NCBI GenBank assembly: GCA_900471815.1
Contig: UICE01000001.1
Coordinates: forward strand, 335,114 to 399,113
Origin: Hyphomicrobiales bacterium
GTDB lineage: Bacteria > Pseudomonadota > Alphaproteobacteria > Rhizobiales > Rhizobiaceae
DNA: 64,000 bases
Direction: 5' to 3'
The notes beneath the pieces are model-generated. The model saw only the letters and a program-made list of their open reading frames with translations. It searched no databases and was not told the origin of the DNA. Numbering within the stretch: the first letter of the stretch is position 1; each line of letters opens with the position of its first letter. The translations under genes and the position numbers were made by a program. This document shows, piece by piece, positions 1 to 10,691 of this stretch.

Positions 1-83
1 TTCCAGCTGATCATCCCGCAAAAGTCGGCTCGCCGCTGGCATTCTTGCCAAAGCACTGGCGCGTATTTGGGAAAAGCGCCTAG
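1..83 (+). CDS. 3' end of an unidentified protein gene (partial)
   Basis: The frame beginning at base 3 stays open to a TAG at 81-83 and encodes about 26 residues ending VFGKSA. A hairpin terminator begins 17 bases after the stop, which is why I take this as the end of a real gene. A second frame is open to a TGA at 88-90, so the frame choice is only probable. The product cannot be identified from so short a tail. Confidence 0.4.
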   Translation, partial: PADHPAKVGSPLAFLPKHWRVFGKSA

Positions 84-99
84 TAATTGATTGGTAAAA

Positions 100-129
100 G
101 CCGGAATCTTCAAACTCCGGCCTTTATTT
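100..129 (+). terminator. Rho-independent terminator
   Basis: GCCGGA (100-105) pairs with TCCGGC (116-121) around a 10-base loop and is followed by a T-rich run. It would end the transcript of the partial gene at the left edge. Confidence 0.7.
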
Positions 130-357
130 CAGCAAATAAATTTTTCGTCTTAGCGATTTCAGAGTCATTTTATTTATTGTTGCCGACTATCTCGGCGACC
201 ACACATAATTCGTTATGGCAATCTGACTCATTTTCATCAAAACTGATCGATAACAACAAAGTGGTGATAGCGTCATTGCTCTGAACCGATTAGATCGTAA
301 AATGCCGCCTTATATTGCAATCTCGAAGATTTTTTTCTTCCAACAGAAACGAAGCAA

Positions 358-3300
358 ATGCCCTCATTAAGCTTTTTTCCAGCGTTCGCATCTCAGAAGA
401 AAACCGTCGGCCAGATTTTTTCTGTCCAGCCAAACCCGATCCGGGCACATTATAAGTCGATTGACGATTTGCGTGATCTTGGCGCACGGGTTGCCAAGGG
501 CGAAGATGTACGCCTGCCTGATTACGAGCCCATGGTTTTTGAGCAAAGAACCGTTGAAAATGCACGGTTGATCTTACACTCTTACCGATCTTCGGATGCC
601 GCGGCCCGTAAAGGCGAAACCATTACCCCAGCGGCTCAATGGCTGCTCGACAACTACTATCTTGTTGACCAAAACATCCAGCAGGTCGAACGCGATCTGC
701 CCAAGAAATTCATTCGGCAATTGCCTTCGCTTGTAAGTCAGAGCGATATACCGCGCGTTATGGCTCTGGCGTGGCTCTATGTGGCCCACACAGACAGCCA
801 ATTCTCGCTGAACAGCCTCAGCGCAATTGTTGAAGGTTTTCAAACTGTCGAGCCGCTGCATATCGGCGAATTGTGGGCTCTGCCCTCTGCCGTCCGCTTC
901 ATCCTGATCGAAAATGCAAGACGTCTTTCCTTGCGTGTTGAGCGTGCACGGCGCATGCGCGCCTTTGCCAATAGCGTTGCTGATGAGATTACGCTGAACG
1001 CGGAAAAAGACACACTGCCCCAGATGCTGGAACAGTATACGACGGCGGCGCGGGACAGCACCTTTGCGACGCACCTGCTTTATCGCCTGCGTGGTGGCGC
1101 CATGCACTCCGGAGCGGCAGTGGCGTGGCTGGAAGAGGTGCTGGAAAAGAACGGCAGCGATGCCGAGGACGCGATTATTCAGGAACATACCCGCCAGTCC
1201 ACTGGCGGCGTGACGATGGGAAACCTTATCCGCAGCCTGAAGGCTATCGACGATGTTGACTGGATTACATGGTTTGAAACAGTCAGTGGTGTAGATGCTG
1301 TTCTGCGCGAAAATTCCAATTTCGACGCGCTCGACTTTCATTCGCGTAATGCCTACCGCGTTGCCATCGAAAAGATTGCGCGTCGTTCCGGCAAAAGCGA
1401 AAATGACATTACGCAGGCCGCACTTGAGCTTGCGCATAAGAGCGCGGAACAGACCGGCGGTGAAGGCGGGGTTCCCGAACAGCGCAAACGTGACGTAGGC
1501 TATTACCTTGCCGGCGATGGGCGGCCCGAGCTTGAGGCAGTTTGCGATTATACACCGACGCTGATTTTGCGTTGGGTGCGTTTCTACCGCAATCTTGGTC
1601 TTGCAGGATTATGGGTGCCAGCCTCCATTTTTTCGATCGCCATATTGCTTGTGGTCCATTACTGGCTGACGCGTGCTGGCTTGCCCCGCGATCTGGTTCT
1701 GCTGTTTACAATCCTGGCGGTTTTTCCGACCATGGAAACTGCAAACGGCTTTGTTAACTGGATCATTCCAATGTTCATGCCGCCCACGCGGTTGATTGGT
1801 TTTGAGTATAAGAACGGCCTGCCTCCAGAGGCGAAAACACTTGTAGCCGTGCCCACATTAATCACTTCGCGGGATTCAGTCGATGAACACATCCGTAATC
1901 TCGAAGTTCACTATCTGACCAATCCGCGAGGCGAAGTCTATTTCGCACTGCTGACGGATTGGGCGGACAGCAAAGTTGAACAAAGCGACGATGATCTGGA
2001 CATATTGGATTATGCCCGCGAAAAAATCACCGCGCTCAACAACCATTATACACAGAGCAATCCCCGGTTTTTCCTCCTTCATCGCAAGCGCCTTTTCAAT
2101 GCCCAAGAAAATCGCTGGATGGGTTGGGAGCGCAAGCGCGGTAAACTGCATGAGCTGAACCTGCTGCTACGCGGTGATAAAGATACGACCTATTTCCCCT
2201 CCAATGAAGTTATCCCGACCGACATCAAGTTCGTGATGACACTGGATTCGGACACACGTCTTACACCTGATTCAGTCAACCGCCTTGCGGGCAAGCTCAT
2301 CCATCCCCTCAACCGTCCGATTTACAGCGAGAAAGCCGGTCGCATTGTAAGTGGTTATGCAATTTTGCAACCGCGCGTCACGCCGTCGCTGACGACTGGT
2401 GACGATGCCTCCTTCCTGCAACGGGTATTCTCCGTCAATCGCGGCATTGACCCTTATGTCTTTGCTGTTTCTGACGTTTATCAGGATGTCGTTGGCGAAG
2501 GCACGTTCACCGGCAAAGGCCTTTATGACATCGATTTCTTCGAGCTCGCCCTTGATGGCAAAATTGGTGAAAACACAATCCTGAGCCACGATTTGCTCGA
2601 AGGTGGTTATGCCCGTGCGGCTTTGGTCAGCGATGTGGAAGTCGTCGAAGACTATCCTACCGGCTATAATGTCGATATTTCGCGTCACCACCGCTGGACC
2701 CGTGGTGACTGGCAATTATTGCCGTACCTGTTCAGCACCAAGCCTGGAATTACCGCTGTTACCCGATGGAAAATGGTGGATAATCTGCGCCGTTCGCTGA
2801 CGCCGATTTTCTGGATTCTGGCATCCATTGCAGCTTGGACATTGCTGCCGCCCGGCATCGCTGCCTTGTGGCAGTTCTTCATGATTTTCAGCATGTTCAT
2901 CGTACCAACGATGATCCTGTTCACCAATCTTGTGCCTACGGACATGAACCTTTCACTAAAGGGGCATTTCCAAGCCATTTTAACGGACATATTTGCTGGT
3001 GCTGCGGATATTGCCCTGCGCATTACCTTCATTGCCAACATGGCTTGTCTCATGGCAGATGCAATTGCGCGTACTTTGTACCGCCTGTTTGTCTCGCGCA
3101 AAAATCTTCTGGAGTGGCGCGCTGCCGCCCAAGCCAAGACAAGCTCGCCTGACACGTTGCAATATTATACGCGTCTGATGTGGCCAGCGGTCATCGTTGC
3201 ACTGGTTGCAATTATCCTGCCGCTCGCTGGCCATAGCCGCGCCTGGATGCTTGCGGTCCCGTTTGCCGCAATCTGGTTTTTCTCGCCGGTTATTGCCTGG

Positions 3301-6300
3301 CTGGTCAGTCGGTCTGCCAAGCCTCTGGACGATCTGATCGTGCGATCATCCGACAAGGGCGAATTGCGCCGTTTTGCCCGCCGGACCTGGCATTATTACG
3401 ATACATTCGTAACCAAGGAACAAAACTTCATTCCTCCAGATAACTTCCAGGAAGATCCCTTTCCCGTTATCGCAACGCGTACCTCGCCAACCAATATCGG
3501 CATGTATTTGCTCTCCACTGTTGCCGCCCGTGACTTCGGCTGGATCAGCTTCAACGAAACATTGACGCGTATTGGCGATACAATCGACACGCTCGAAAAA
3601 ATGGAGAAGTATCGCGGCCATCTTTATAACTGGTACGAAACAACGACACTTCGCCCGCTGCTACCGCTATACGTATCAGCGGTAGATAGCGGTAATCTCG
3701 CCGGTCATCTTGTTGCTCTGTCTTCCGCTCTGGAAAAATGGGCGGAAGCGCCGTCTGTCTATCTTCAAAGTGAGCTCGACGGGATTCTTGATGTTAGCGA
3801 TATCCTTGAAGAAACAGTTGCCGAAATTCCGGATGACCGCCGTGTTCTGCGGCCTCTCCGCCGCCGTCTTGAAGAGCGTGTGGCCAATTTCCGCCGGGCA
3901 ATTACAACGATCAAGGAAGAGCCTGAGACCGCATCGCTCCGGACAATCAATCTTGCTCTGTTCGCGGGCGATATTCAACGCCTGACCGAAGAGCTGCATG
4001 GTGAGCTAGAGACACCGATAAGTCTCACGGCGAATGAATGGGCGCTGCTTTTGGTCAAAACCTGCCAGGGTCATACTGACGATGCCATGGGCGGCCATGA
4101 AAGCACCGACATTTTGCGCGAAAGGCTTGTTTCTCTCGCAACACGTGCTCGTCAATTGGCCTTCGATACCGACTTCACCTTCCTTGAGCGGAAGGAACGC
4201 CGCTTGCTTTCCATCGGCTTCCGGGTTGAAACCAATGAACTCGACGCAAGTTGCTATGATCTTCTCGCGTCCGAGGCGCGATTGGCCAGCCTTTTTGCTA
4301 TCGCCAAGGGTGATATACCTGTCGACCATTGGTTCAAGCTCGGCCGGTTGCTCGTCCCAGTGGGCTGGCGCGGAGCGCTGATCTCCTGGTCCGGCTCGAT
4401 GTTCGAGTATCTGATGCCACCCCTCGTCATGATCGAACCCCTCGGATCGATGCTTGACCAGACCAACAAGCTGATCGTGCAACGTCAGATCGAATATGGC
4501 GACTCCAAAGGATTGCCATGGGGCATTTCGGAAGCGGCTTACAATGCGCGCGATCCGGAAATGAATTACCAGTACACCAATTTTGGTGTGCCGACCCTCG
4601 GCTTGAAACGCGGCCTGTCCAAGAATTATGTAGTCGCCCCTTATGCAAGCATCATGGCAAGCCAGTATCAGCCAGCGGCCGCTGTCAAGAACCTGAACCG
4701 CCTGCGTGAGATGGGAGCGCTCGGAAAATACGGCTTTTATGATGCCGTTGATTTCACCAAATCGCGTGTTCGCGAAGACGAGGAATACGCAATCGTACGC
4801 AACTACATGGCGCATCATCACGGCATGTCGATTGTAGCAGTCAACAATGTTGTCTTCGAAGGCCGTATGCGGGAACGCTTCCACGCTGATCCGGTTATCG
4901 AAGCCGCCGAGCTTTTGTTGCAGGAAAAAGCTCCACGCGAAATACCGGTATTGCAGGCCAAAGCCGACAATCCCATGCGTAAAGCTGTCGAAAGTTCGGA
5001 GGAACCGGCTTCAATCCGTTATATTCCGAACCCAATGACCGCACCTTGTGCGACACAGATCATGTCCAACGGACATTATTCTGTGATGGTCACGGCAAAT
5101 GGTGGCGGATATAGCCGCTGGAATGGTCTGGCCATCACGCGGTTCCAGCCTGATCCTATAGAGAGTGGCTATGGTACATTTCTCTTCCTGCGCGACATGG
5201 AAAACGGAGAATGGTGGTCCGCCACCAGCGACCCAGTTCGCTTGGCAGGAGAGAAAAGCACCACGATCTTTACCGATTACAAGGCTGAATTCATCAAGGA
5301 AACGGGTACGATCCACTCTACTGTGGAAACTATCGTTGCCTCCGATTCCGATGGTGAAGGCCGCCGCATCGTTATTACCAACACTGGTACCAAGGATCGT
5401 ATCATCGAAGTTACGTCCTATGCCGAATTGGTTTTGACCAATGACGACACAGATACCGCTCATCCGGCTTTTGCGAAAATGTTCGTGGAAACGGAGATCG
5501 ATGATCGCGGCGATGCCATTTATGCAACGCGCCGCAAACGAGGTGCGGATGACCCCGATATTCACGTTGCCCACGTCGTTAGCGATGGCTCGGGCGCTAT
5601 GCGTGAAGTGCAGGTCGAAACCGACCGCCGGGCATTTATAGGTCGGGGGCGTACCCTTCGCAATCCAGTGGTATTCGACGAAGGCGTCACTTTGAGCGGC
5701 AATCATGGGTTCGTTCTCGACCCTATTGCCTCCCTGCGATGCCGCGTTCGCGTTCCGGCGCACAAGAAAGTTTCTTTGGTATTCTGGACGCTTGTAAGAC
5801 CCAACCGCCAGGAGCTTGAAGAAGTGGTCGCCCGCTTCCGTCATCCGGATTGCTTCGCTCGCGAATTCTCGTTGTCCTGGACAAGTTCGCAGGTCCGTCT
5901 ACATCATATCGGCATTAACCCCGATGAAGCAGCTGTCTTCCAGCGTGTGGCGACCAATCTGATTTACCCGGAAAAATCGTTGCGGTTGCCTTCGAGCAGC
6001 ATTGCAAGCGGTCTGGGCAGTCAATCTGAACTCTGGCCAATGTCGATTTCAGGCGATTTTCCGATCCTCGCGCTGCGTATCGACGACGAAGCTGATATGG
6101 AAACGCTGAGAAACATTCTCAAAGCGCACGAATATTGGCGGGCAAAAGGACTGGTGGTCGACGTTGTTGTAATCAACGAACGCTCCTTCTCATATGCTCA
6201 GGATTTCCAGCGTGGACTGGAGGCGATCTGTGAGAATAGCCGCGCACGCGGCGGTCAGTATGGACCCCGGGTTCACATCTTCACTGTTCGCAAGGATCAG

Positions 6301-8946
6301 ATGAGTGATGCCAGCTACAATACGCTTCTGGCCTCGGCCCGTATCGTATTGCACGCTCAAAATGGCTCGCTTTCCGAACAGTTGAACCGTGTTACTGAAC
6401 TGAATGCCGAAGCGTTCCCGGCATCCGACATCAAAAGCAAAGCACTGATCGAGACCGAAACAGATGATCTGCGTGGCGTTGCACCAGCGCCGAGCCAGCT
6501 TATAGGCAAAGTCCCAGCTAGAACATCAGGCGATGATCTTCAGTTCTGGAATGGTTTTGGCGGATTTGATCTGGGGACCGGCGAATATGTCGTGCGTTTG
6601 AGCGGATTGGCTTGCACGCCGCAGCCATGGATCAATGTGATTTCCAATTCCAGTTTTGGCTTCCATGTTTCTGCGGAAGGTGCTGGCTTTACATGGTCGG
6701 GCAATAGCCGTGACTATCAATTGACGCAGTGGTCGAATGATCCGGTAATCAATCGCTCCGGTGAAGCTATCTATGTCGTGGACCTTGATGCGAATACGGC
6801 ATTCGCTCCAACTGCATCGGTTTTGCGTGACCCATCGGTTCAATATGAAACACGCCACGGACAAGGTTACTCAACCTTCATTTCCAAACATGGCAATATC
6901 GGACTTGAACTGACGCATACGATCGACCCTGTGCTACCGGTCAGGGTTTCCAGCCTGAAAATCACCAATCACGGTCGATCATCCAAACAGCTTCGCGTTT
7001 ACGGCTTCGTTGAGTGGATGCTCGGCAATGTTCGCGCAAAGACCGCCCCCTTCATCGTGCCGTCTTACGATAGCGAGAAAGGAGTTCTGTTTGCCCGAAA
7101 TCCTTACGGGGTCGAACGACGCAATCAGATGGCTTTCTTTGCAAGCAGCGTGAAGCCACAATCCGTCACCGCGGATCGGACAGAATTTTTGGGAAATCTT
7201 GGCTCGGTAGAGCGTCCCGCGGCTGTTCTAGAGGCAAAGCCACTATCCAATCTGGTGGAAGCTGGCGGCGACCCTTGTGCCGCGTTTGCGGTGGATATTG
7301 AGGTTGGCCCCGGCGAAACCAAGGAAGTGCTGTTCTATATGGGCGACACGGGAAACACTGAAGATGCTCACAAGATACTTGCCGAGCACGCAACCCGTAC
7401 GTTTGAAGACACATTGTTGGCTTCCAAGGCGATCTGGGCCGACTTCCTTGACGGTCTTCAGGTTGACACGCCTGACAACGCTTTCGACATCATGGTCAAC
7501 CGGTGGCTGCCCTATCAAAGTCTGGCTTGCCGTATATGGGCGCGCTCGGCATTCTATCAAGCCAGTGGCGCTTTCGGGTTCCGCGATCAGTTGCAGGACA
7601 CATTGTCGATGCTGATCCTTGATCCAGCGCTTGCCCGCAAGCAAATCCTGAATGTCTCAGCACGACAATTCAAGGAAGGTGATGTCCAGCATTGGTGGCT
7701 TCCGACAACCGGAGCCGGTGTGCGGACAAAGATTTCCGACGACGTGGTCTGGCTTGGCTATGCAATCGCGCATTACACGTCCGTGACAGGCGATTTGAGC
7801 ATTCTTGATGAGCAAGTTGCCCTTATCGAAGGACGTGCTCTGGAAGAAGCCGAACACGATGCCTTTTATCAGCCGACAATTTCCACCGAGATTGTCAGCG
7901 TCTACGAGCATGCTGCCAGAGCGCTTGATCTTGCTGTTGCCCGTACAGGCAGCAATGGATTGCCACTTATGCTGACCGGCGACTGGAACGACGGCATGAA
8001 CCGTGTCGGCGAAGAGGGCAAAGGCGAGAGCGTGTGGCTTGGCTGGTTCCTGATCAGCACCTTGCGCGATATGTTGCCTATAGCTGAACGCTATAATGAT
8101 GCTGAGCGTGTAAAACGCTGGCAAGCACATATAGAAAGCGTGAAGGCTTCATTGGAAAAGAATGCCTGGGACGGAGAATGGTATCGCCGCGGCTATTTCG
8201 ATGATGGCTCTCCATTGGGCTCAAAGATGAGCGAGGAATGCAAGATCGATTCTATCGCTCAATCTTGGAGCGTCCTTTCCGGTTATGGCGATCCGGACCG
8301 GGCCAAGCAGGCAATGGGATCGGTCGCCACCCATCTGATTGACGAAGAAGCACAGGTCGTCAAACTGTTTACGCCTCCGTTCAACAAATCGCGCCACGAT
8401 CCGGGTTATATCAAAAGCTATCCGGTTGGTGTGCGCGAGAATGGCGGACAATATACGCACGCGGCAACTTGGGCGGTTCTGGCAATGGCCAAACTCGGCA
8501 ATGCCGATGAAGCCTATCGCTGGTTCAGCATGCTTAACCCGGTCAATCACTCGCTTAATGCTGACAAGGCGGAGTCGTATCGTGTTGAACCCTATGTCGT
8601 CGCTGCGGATGTTTACTCCGTCGATCCCATGCGCGGTCGCGGTGGCTGGACTTGGTATACGGGCTCCGCTGGCTGGTTATATCGCGTTGCGACGGAAGGA
8701 ATTCTTGGCATTACCCGACAAGCCGACCGATTGTTCGTTAATCCGGCCCTGCCCTCCACATGGGATGGCTTCAGCTTTGTCTTGCGCAATGGTGATGCCA
8801 AATATTCAGTTGAGGTCAAACCACTTGCCAGCGGAACCAAGAAGATTACAGTCAATGGAAAGAAGCTGACAAAGCCAGAAGGCGGTATTCCCATGGAGAT
8901 ATCCGGCGAACACAAGGTCACCGTGGAAGTGCCAAGAGTGAGCTAG
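358..8946 (+). CDS. cgs: Cyclic beta-1,2-glucan synthase
   Basis: This giant (2862 aa) inner-membrane enzyme makes periplasmic cyclic beta-1,2-glucan from UDP-glucose. The family (Brucella Cgs, Agrobacterium ChvB, Rhizobium NdvB) does initiation, elongation and cyclisation with a glycosyltransferase half and controls chain length with a C-terminal glycoside-phosphorylase half. Hydrophobic segments lie near residues 413-470, 814-860 and 941-985. The transferase motifs are LDSDT at 629-633 and RHHRW at 776-780 (a QxxRW-type site). The GH94-type half carries GDWNDGM at 2541-2547, which includes the usual catalytic Asp. Length matches full-length family members and no frame break is seen. The ATG at 358 has only a weak ribosome-binding site. 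It is monocistronic, with a terminator directly after. Confidence 0.97.
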   Translation: MPSLSFFPAFASQKKTVGQIFSVQPNPIRAHYKSIDDLRDLGARVAKGEDVRLPDYEPMVFEQRTVENARLILHSYRSSDAAARKGETITPAAQWLLDNYYLVDQNIQQVERDLPKKFIRQLPSLVSQSDIPRVMALAWLYVAHTDSQFSLNSLSAIVEGFQTVEPLHIGELWALPSAVRFILIENARRLSLRVERARRMRAFANSVADEITLNAEKDTLPQMLEQYTTAARDSTFATHLLYRLRGGAMHSGAAVAWLEEVLEKNGSDAEDAIIQEHTRQSTGGVTMGNLIRSLKAIDDVDWITWFETVSGVDAVLRENSNFDALDFHSRNAYRVAIEKIARRSGKSENDITQAALELAHKSAEQTGGEGGVPEQRKRDVGYYLAGDGRPELEAVCDYTPTLILRWVRFYRNLGLAGLWVPASIFSIAILLVVHYWLTRAGLPRDLVLLFTILAVFPTMETANGFVNWIIPMFMPPTRLIGFEYKNGLPPEAKTLVAVPTLITSRDSVDEHIRNLEVHYLTNPRGEVYFALLTDWADSKVEQSDDDLDILDYAREKITALNNHYTQSNPRFFLLHRKRLFNAQENRWMGWERKRGKLHELNLLLRGDKDTTYFPSNEVIPTDIKFVMTLDSDTRLTPDSVNRLAGKLIHPLNRPIYSEKAGRIVSGYAILQPRVTPSLTTGDDASFLQRVFSVNRGIDPYVFAVSDVYQDVVGEGTFTGKGLYDIDFFELALDGKIGENTILSHDLLEGGYARAALVSDVEVVEDYPTGYNVDISRHHRWTRGDWQLLPYLFSTKPGITAVTRWKMVDNLRRSLTPIFWILASIAAWTLLPPGIAALWQFFMIFSMFIVPTMILFTNLVPTDMNLSLKGHFQAILTDIFAGAADIALRITFIANMACLMADAIARTLYRLFVSRKNLLEWRAAAQAKTSSPDTLQYYTRLMWPAVIVALVAIILPLAGHSRAWMLAVPFAAIWFFSPVIAWLVSRSAKPLDDLIVRSSDKGELRRFARRTWHYYDTFVTKEQNFIPPDNFQEDPFPVIATRTSPTNIGMYLLSTVAARDFGWISFNETLTRIGDTIDTLEKMEKYRGHLYNWYETTTLRPLLPLYVSAVDSGNLAGHLVALSSALEKWAEAPSVYLQSELDGILDVSDILEETVAEIPDDRRVLRPLRRRLEERVANFRRAITTIKEEPETASLRTINLALFAGDIQRLTEELHGELETPISLTANEWALLLVKTCQGHTDDAMGGHESTDILRERLVSLATRARQLAFDTDFTFLERKERRLLSIGFRVETNELDASCYDLLASEARLASLFAIAKGDIPVDHWFKLGRLLVPVGWRGALISWSGSMFEYLMPPLVMIEPLGSMLDQTNKLIVQRQIEYGDSKGLPWGISEAAYNARDPEMNYQYTNFGVPTLGLKRGLSKNYVVAPYASIMASQYQPAAAVKNLNRLREMGALGKYGFYDAVDFTKSRVREDEEYAIVRNYMAHHHGMSIVAVNNVVFEGRMRERFHADPVIEAAELLLQEKAPREIPVLQAKADNPMRKAVESSEEPASIRYIPNPMTAPCATQIMSNGHYSVMVTANGGGYSRWNGLAITRFQPDPIESGYGTFLFLRDMENGEWWSATSDPVRLAGEKSTTIFTDYKAEFIKETGTIHSTVETIVASDSDGEGRRIVITNTGTKDRIIEVTSYAELVLTNDDTDTAHPAFAKMFVETEIDDRGDAIYATRRKRGADDPDIHVAHVVSDGSGAMREVQVETDRRAFIGRGRTLRNPVVFDEGVTLSGNHGFVLDPIASLRCRVRVPAHKKVSLVFWTLVRPNRQELEEVVARFRHPDCFAREFSLSWTSSQVRLHHIGINPDEAAVFQRVATNLIYPEKSLRLPSSSIASGLGSQSELWPMSISGDFPILALRIDDEADMETLRNILKAHEYWRAKGLVVDVVVINERSFSYAQDFQRGLEAICENSRARGGQYGPRVHIFTVRKDQMSDASYNTLLASARIVLHAQNGSLSEQLNRVTELNAEAFPASDIKSKALIETETDDLRGVAPAPSQLIGKVPARTSGDDLQFWNGFGGFDLGTGEYVVRLSGLACTPQPWINVISNSSFGFHVSAEGAGFTWSGNSRDYQLTQWSNDPVINRSGEAIYVVDLDANTAFAPTASVLRDPSVQYETRHGQGYSTFISKHGNIGLELTHTIDPVLPVRVSSLKITNHGRSSKQLRVYGFVEWMLGNVRAKTAPFIVPSYDSEKGVLFARNPYGVERRNQMAFFASSVKPQSVTADRTEFLGNLGSVERPAAVLEAKPLSNLVEAGGDPCAAFAVDIEVGPGETKEVLFYMGDTGNTEDAHKILAEHATRTFEDTLLASKAIWADFLDGLQVDTPDNAFDIMVNRWLPYQSLACRIWARSAFYQASGAFGFRDQLQDTLSMLILDPALARKQILNVSARQFKEGDVQHWWLPTTGAGVRTKISDDVVWLGYAIAHYTSVTGDLSILDEQVALIEGRALEEAEHDAFYQPTISTEIVSVYEHAARALDLAVARTGSNGLPLMLTGDWNDGMNRVGEEGKGESVWLGWFLISTLRDMLPIAERYNDAERVKRWQAHIESVKASLEKNAWDGEWYRRGYFDDGSPLGSKMSEECKIDSIAQSWSVLSGYGDPDRAKQAMGSVATHLIDEEAQVVKLFTPPFNKSRHDPGYIKSYPVGVRENGGQYTHAATWAVLAMAKLGNADEAYRWFSMLNPVNHSLNADKAESYRVEPYVVAADVYSVDPMRGRGGWTWYTGSAGWLYRVATEGILGITRQADRLFVNPALPSTWDGFSFVLRNGDAKYSVEVKPLASGTKKITVNGKKLTKPEGGIPMEISGEHKVTVEVPRVS

Positions 8947-8972
8947 CTCACCTTTTACAGAGAAACCGCCGT

Positions 8973-9009
8973 AATCGCCGCCGATGAAATTCATTGGCGG
9001 CGATTTCTT
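8973..9009 (+). terminator. Rho-independent terminator after cgs
   Basis: A perfect 10-bp stem (8973-8982 with 8996-9005) is followed by a short T-rich run. It separates cgs from the regulator gene downstream. Confidence 0.8.
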
Positions 9010-9036
9010 TATAACCAAATTTAAAGGCGTCCTCAG

Positions 9037-9510
9037 TTGAGAAAATTTGCAACTGAGAGCGATCTGACGCATATTCCAGCTATGAAACATGCTTTGAATC
9101 AGAAACCTGAATATGAAAAGGAATTGCGCAAAGCGGGCGTACGTATTACGCGGCCCCGGCGCATTATCCTGGATATTTTGAGCTCAACGGAAGACCATCC
9201 TGACGCGATGAAAATATTTCATCGTGCCATTGAGATTGACGACAGCATTTCGCTTTCCACAGTCTATCGAACGATGAATTTGCTTGAAGATATGGGTGCC
9301 ATACATCGCCATGCGTTCAATGGCGGACCATCGCGTTTTGAACAGGCGCATGGCGACCATCATGACCATCTGATTGATATTGATACCGGCGCAGTCATCG
9401 AATTCAAATCGGACAAAATTGAAAAACTGCAGGAGGAAATCGCCAAATCGCTCGGGTACGATATTGTACACCACCGACTTGAACTCTATGCGCGAAAAAC
9501 CGAAAAATAA
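9037..9510 (+). CDS. fur: Fur-family metal-dependent regulator (Fur/Mur type)
   Basis: A DNA-binding repressor of the ferric-uptake-regulator family. In Hyphomicrobiales the closest relatives (Mur) often sense manganese rather than iron. The N-terminal winged helix contains GVRITRPRR and the recognition-helix region [18 protein letters not shown]. The metal site contains GDHHDHL. No C-terminal CxxC pair is present, as in Mur and unlike Zn-structural Fur proteins. The TTG at 9037 has a Shine-Dalgarno (AAAGGCG, 9023-9029). An ATG at 9082 would give a family-typical 142-residue protein but lacks one, so the start is uncertain. The gene stands alone between two terminators. Whether it answers to Fe or Mn cannot be told from sequence. 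Confidence 0.9.
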   Translation: MRKFATESDLTHIPAMKHALNQKPEYEKELRKAGVRITRPRRIILDILSSTEDHPDAMKIFHRAIEIDDSISLSTVYRTMNLLEDMGAIHRHAFNGGPSRFEQAHGDHHDHLIDIDTGAVIEFKSDKIEKLQEEIAKSLGYDIVHHRLELYARKTEK

Positions 9511-9537
9511 AAAGCCGCCCAAAGGCGGCCTTTTTTA
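9511..9537. terminator. Terminator between fur and ptsN
   Basis: GCCGCC (9514-9519) pairs with GGCGGC (9524-9529), with an A-run before and a T-run after. It can therefore act on both strands and sits between the convergent fur and ptsN genes. Confidence 0.85.
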
Positions 9538-9555
9538 AAACTACGCAATAAGCCG

Positions 9556-10020
9556 TCAGGCCGCATTGGAGGCTGGCTGCGACGTCAGCAACTCATAAAG
9601 CAGGCTGGCATCATGGGCGGTACGCAATTTGGCGATCCGCTCTGGATCGCGCAACATGCGAGCAATCCTGGACAATGCCTTCAAGTGGTCAGCGCCAGCA
9701 TTTTCCGGAGCTAGCAAGAGAAACACGATGTCGACGGGCTGATCGTCCAACGCCTCAAAATCGACAGGCGTATCCAACTGGGCAAAAACCCCGGCAATAC
9801 GCTTTACGCTGTTGATCTTGCCGTGTGGAATGGCAATGCCATTGCCGACACCGGTTGATCCTAGACGCTCGCGTTGCAAAACCGTATCGAAAACCTCGCG
9901 CTCGCTCAAACCGGTCAAGGCGGCTGCCTTTTCCGACATGATCTGCAAGAGTTGCTTCTTGGAATTGACTTTCAATGCGGGCAGGACAGCGTCGGGCTGA
10001 ATGAGATCACCCAGATCCAT
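9556..10020 (-). CDS. ptsN: Nitrogen-regulatory phosphotransferase IIA protein (EIIA-Ntr)
   Basis: The terminal phosphate acceptor of the nitrogen PTS; it regulates rather than transports (potassium, nitrogen and stress outputs in related bacteria). The 154-residue cytoplasmic protein has the PTS_EIIA type-2 fold. GIAIPHGK places the phosphorylated His at residue 66. The ATG at 10020 is chosen because a GGAAGGAAGAG ribosome-binding site precedes it; a longer frame to 10050 has none. It is the last gene of the conserved lptC-lptA-lptB-rpoN-hpf-ptsN block, which points to coupling with sigma-54 and envelope functions. Confidence 0.95.
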   Translation of the reverse strand: MDLGDLIQPDAVLPALKVNSKKQLLQIMSEKAAALTGLSEREVFDTVLQRERLGSTGVGNGIAIPHGKINSVKRIAGVFAQLDTPVDFEALDDQPVDIVFLLLAPENAGADHLKALSRIARMLRDPERIAKLRTAHDASLLYELLTSQPASNAA

Positions 10021-10100
10021 TATTCTCTTCCTTCCAGTTACCGTCCGCACCTTGTTAAGAGTGCGAACGGTAGTTCAACTCGCCATGAACTTGTTTTTTG

Positions 10101-10691
10101 TTACCGGGATACGACTTGATCGGCCACCGTTGAGGGATCGATCCAACCAATATTCCCATCTGCGCGGCGATATACGATATTAACCTGCGTACTACCAGCG
10201 TTGCGGAACACAACCACAGGACTATCTTTCAAGTCGAGCTCTACGACCGCAGATGCAACGCTCATGCTTCTCAAAGCCATCGAGGTTTCAGCGACGATTG
10301 TGGGAGCATAATCCTCCGGAATATCCTCATCTTCATCCGGTACAGGTGCCATCACGCGATAAGAAACATCATCGAAAACACCGTTTGAGCCAGGAGCCTG
10401 ATGCGATTTCAGCCGACGCTTATAGCGGCGCAACCGCTTGTCAACACGCTCACCGGCGGCATCAAATGCCAGTTGTGGATCTTGAGCTTCACCAGCGGCC
10501 TGCAATACCGTTCCGGTATCGAGACGCACGAGACAATCTGCGATAAATCGGGAGCCCTGCTTTTCCACAGTAACGTGGCCAGAATACCCGCCACCGAAAT
10601 ATTTGGTGACCATTTCAGCCATCCGCTCTTCGATTTTGACGCGGAAAGCATCGCCGATGTCCATATGTTTTCCAGATACACGCAGACTCAT
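10101..10691 (-). CDS. hpf: Long-form ribosome hibernation promoting factor
   Basis: This protein binds the 30S decoding region in slow growth and drives 100S dimer formation. At 196 residues it is the long form: an N-terminal S30AE domain (about 1-110, opening SLRVSGKHMDIGDAF), a charged linker (about 110-140), and a C-terminal dimerisation domain with the VVFRNAGSTQVNIVYRRADG segment. The ATG at 10691 has an AGGTGAGGT ribosome-binding site. It follows rpoN by 200 bp, and a promoter-like TTGCTC-N17-TAGATT lies just upstream, so it may be transcribed separately from rpoN. Confidence 0.95.
   Translation of the reverse strand: MSLRVSGKHMDIGDAFRVKIEERMAEMVTKYFGGGYSGHVTVEKQGSRFIADCLVRLDTGTVLQAAGEAQDPQLAFDAAGERVDKRLRRYKRRLKSHQAPGSNGVFDDVSYRVMAPVPDEDEDIPEDYAPTIVAETSMALRSMSVASAVVELDLKDSPVVVFRNAGSTQVNIVYRRADGNIGWIDPSTVADQVVSR

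Noticed and set aside
574-1437. Long antisense frames inside cgs, such as the 287-codon one on the minus strand
   Set aside because: They lie wholly within a certain gene, have no ribosome-binding sites or family features, and arise from codon bias.
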